From Acanthaster planci (Eukaryota; Echinodermata; Asteroidea; Valvatida; Acanthasteridae): a stretch of 30,436 nucleotides of DNA. The first letter of the stretch is position 1. The number at the start of each line of letters is the position of its first letter. The stretch lies in the NCBI RefSeq assembly GCF_001949145.1, contig NW_019091535.1, forward strand, positions 126,001-156,436, written 5' to 3'. The position numbers and the translations under genes are program-made. The notes below the pieces were generated by a model. It saw nothing but the letters and a program-made list of their open reading frames with translations, was not told the origin of the DNA and ran no database searches. Shown in pieces: positions 30,291 to 30,436 of this stretch.

Positions 30291-30436
30291 TTGCCTTGTC
30301 CAGGGAGTCCGATTCTTCGTCGGCGTTGGGGAAGGAAACAGGTCGCAATAGCGCCAAGCAATTTGACTGGCCTATCGGAGCCGAAATGGCCCTCTCCGCT
30401 GGAGGAGCTGCTTGCTCTGGCGGGGCTGCCTGCACT

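Larger units (their letters stand above)
28025..30436 (-). mobile_element. Ty3/Gypsy-type retrotransposon, 3' half of pol, degraded
   Basis: The element runs leftward from the window edge. Its order is: integrase zinc-binding domain, integrase core, C-terminal domain, proline-rich linker, C2H2 fingers and a short C-terminal region. At least three frameshifts (near 29495, at the C-run 29049-29055, and near 29010) and two in-frame stops (29766-29768 and 28334-28336) break it. Reverse transcriptase and RNase H would lie beyond 30436. GC content and codon use differ sharply from the AT-rich flanks. I could not identify a 3' LTR in 27865-28024. Confidence 0.9.

Overview
The window looks like nuclear DNA of a marine invertebrate, most likely a deuterostome such as a lancelet or echinoderm. 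The reasons are a spliced animal gene with large introns, AT-rich non-coding DNA full of short palindromic TACATG islands, several non-autonomous DNA transposons, and a decayed Ty3/Gypsy retrotransposon. The species cannot be fixed from the sequence. One base at 26694 is an N.

Layout. From 1 to about 10.6 kb I find no convincing gene, only repeats: two related TIR elements (one here, one in a later intron), a second TIR element, a perfect 57-bp tandem duplication and a tRNA-SINE-like stretch. From 20778 down to about 10.6 kb, on the minus strand, lies a phospholipid phosphatase gene (PLPP/LPP, PAP2 superfamily). Five exons join in phase and carry all three catalytic motifs. A 28-nt micro-exon and a terminal exon are more tentative.

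From about 21.8 to 26.24 kb the character changes abruptly. A compact run of short, intronless, plus-strand reading frames has little spacing between genes and TATA-like boxes placed 10-14 bases before start codons. Most of the frames are broken by a few in-frame stops or single-base frameshifts. I read this as a fossil of a DNA virus or virus-like transposon (Polinton/adintovirus-like in style, but no polymerase, integrase, ATPase or protease is present to prove it). Its parts include a small basic protein, a probable virion protein with a coiled-coil insert, a two-helix membrane protein followed by a tail with PPxY and PTAP motifs, and a truncated large protein. It ends exactly where a GGTAAC-type repeat begins at 26240. 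This block is the most interesting part of the window.

From 27.5 kb to the end are mobile-element remains on the minus strand: a cysteine-rich transposon protein fragment, then the 3' half of a Gypsy pol gene. The pol remnant has the integrase zinc-binding domain, a complete D,D-35-E core and the C-terminal domain, followed unusually by a proline-rich PGQ-repeat linker and two C2H2 zinc fingers. At least three frameshifts and two in-frame stops break it.

The phosphatase is the only gene that appears alive. The virus-like block and the Gypsy remnant sit in its upstream region, about 1 kb and 7 kb from its start codon, and do not appear to cooperate with it.
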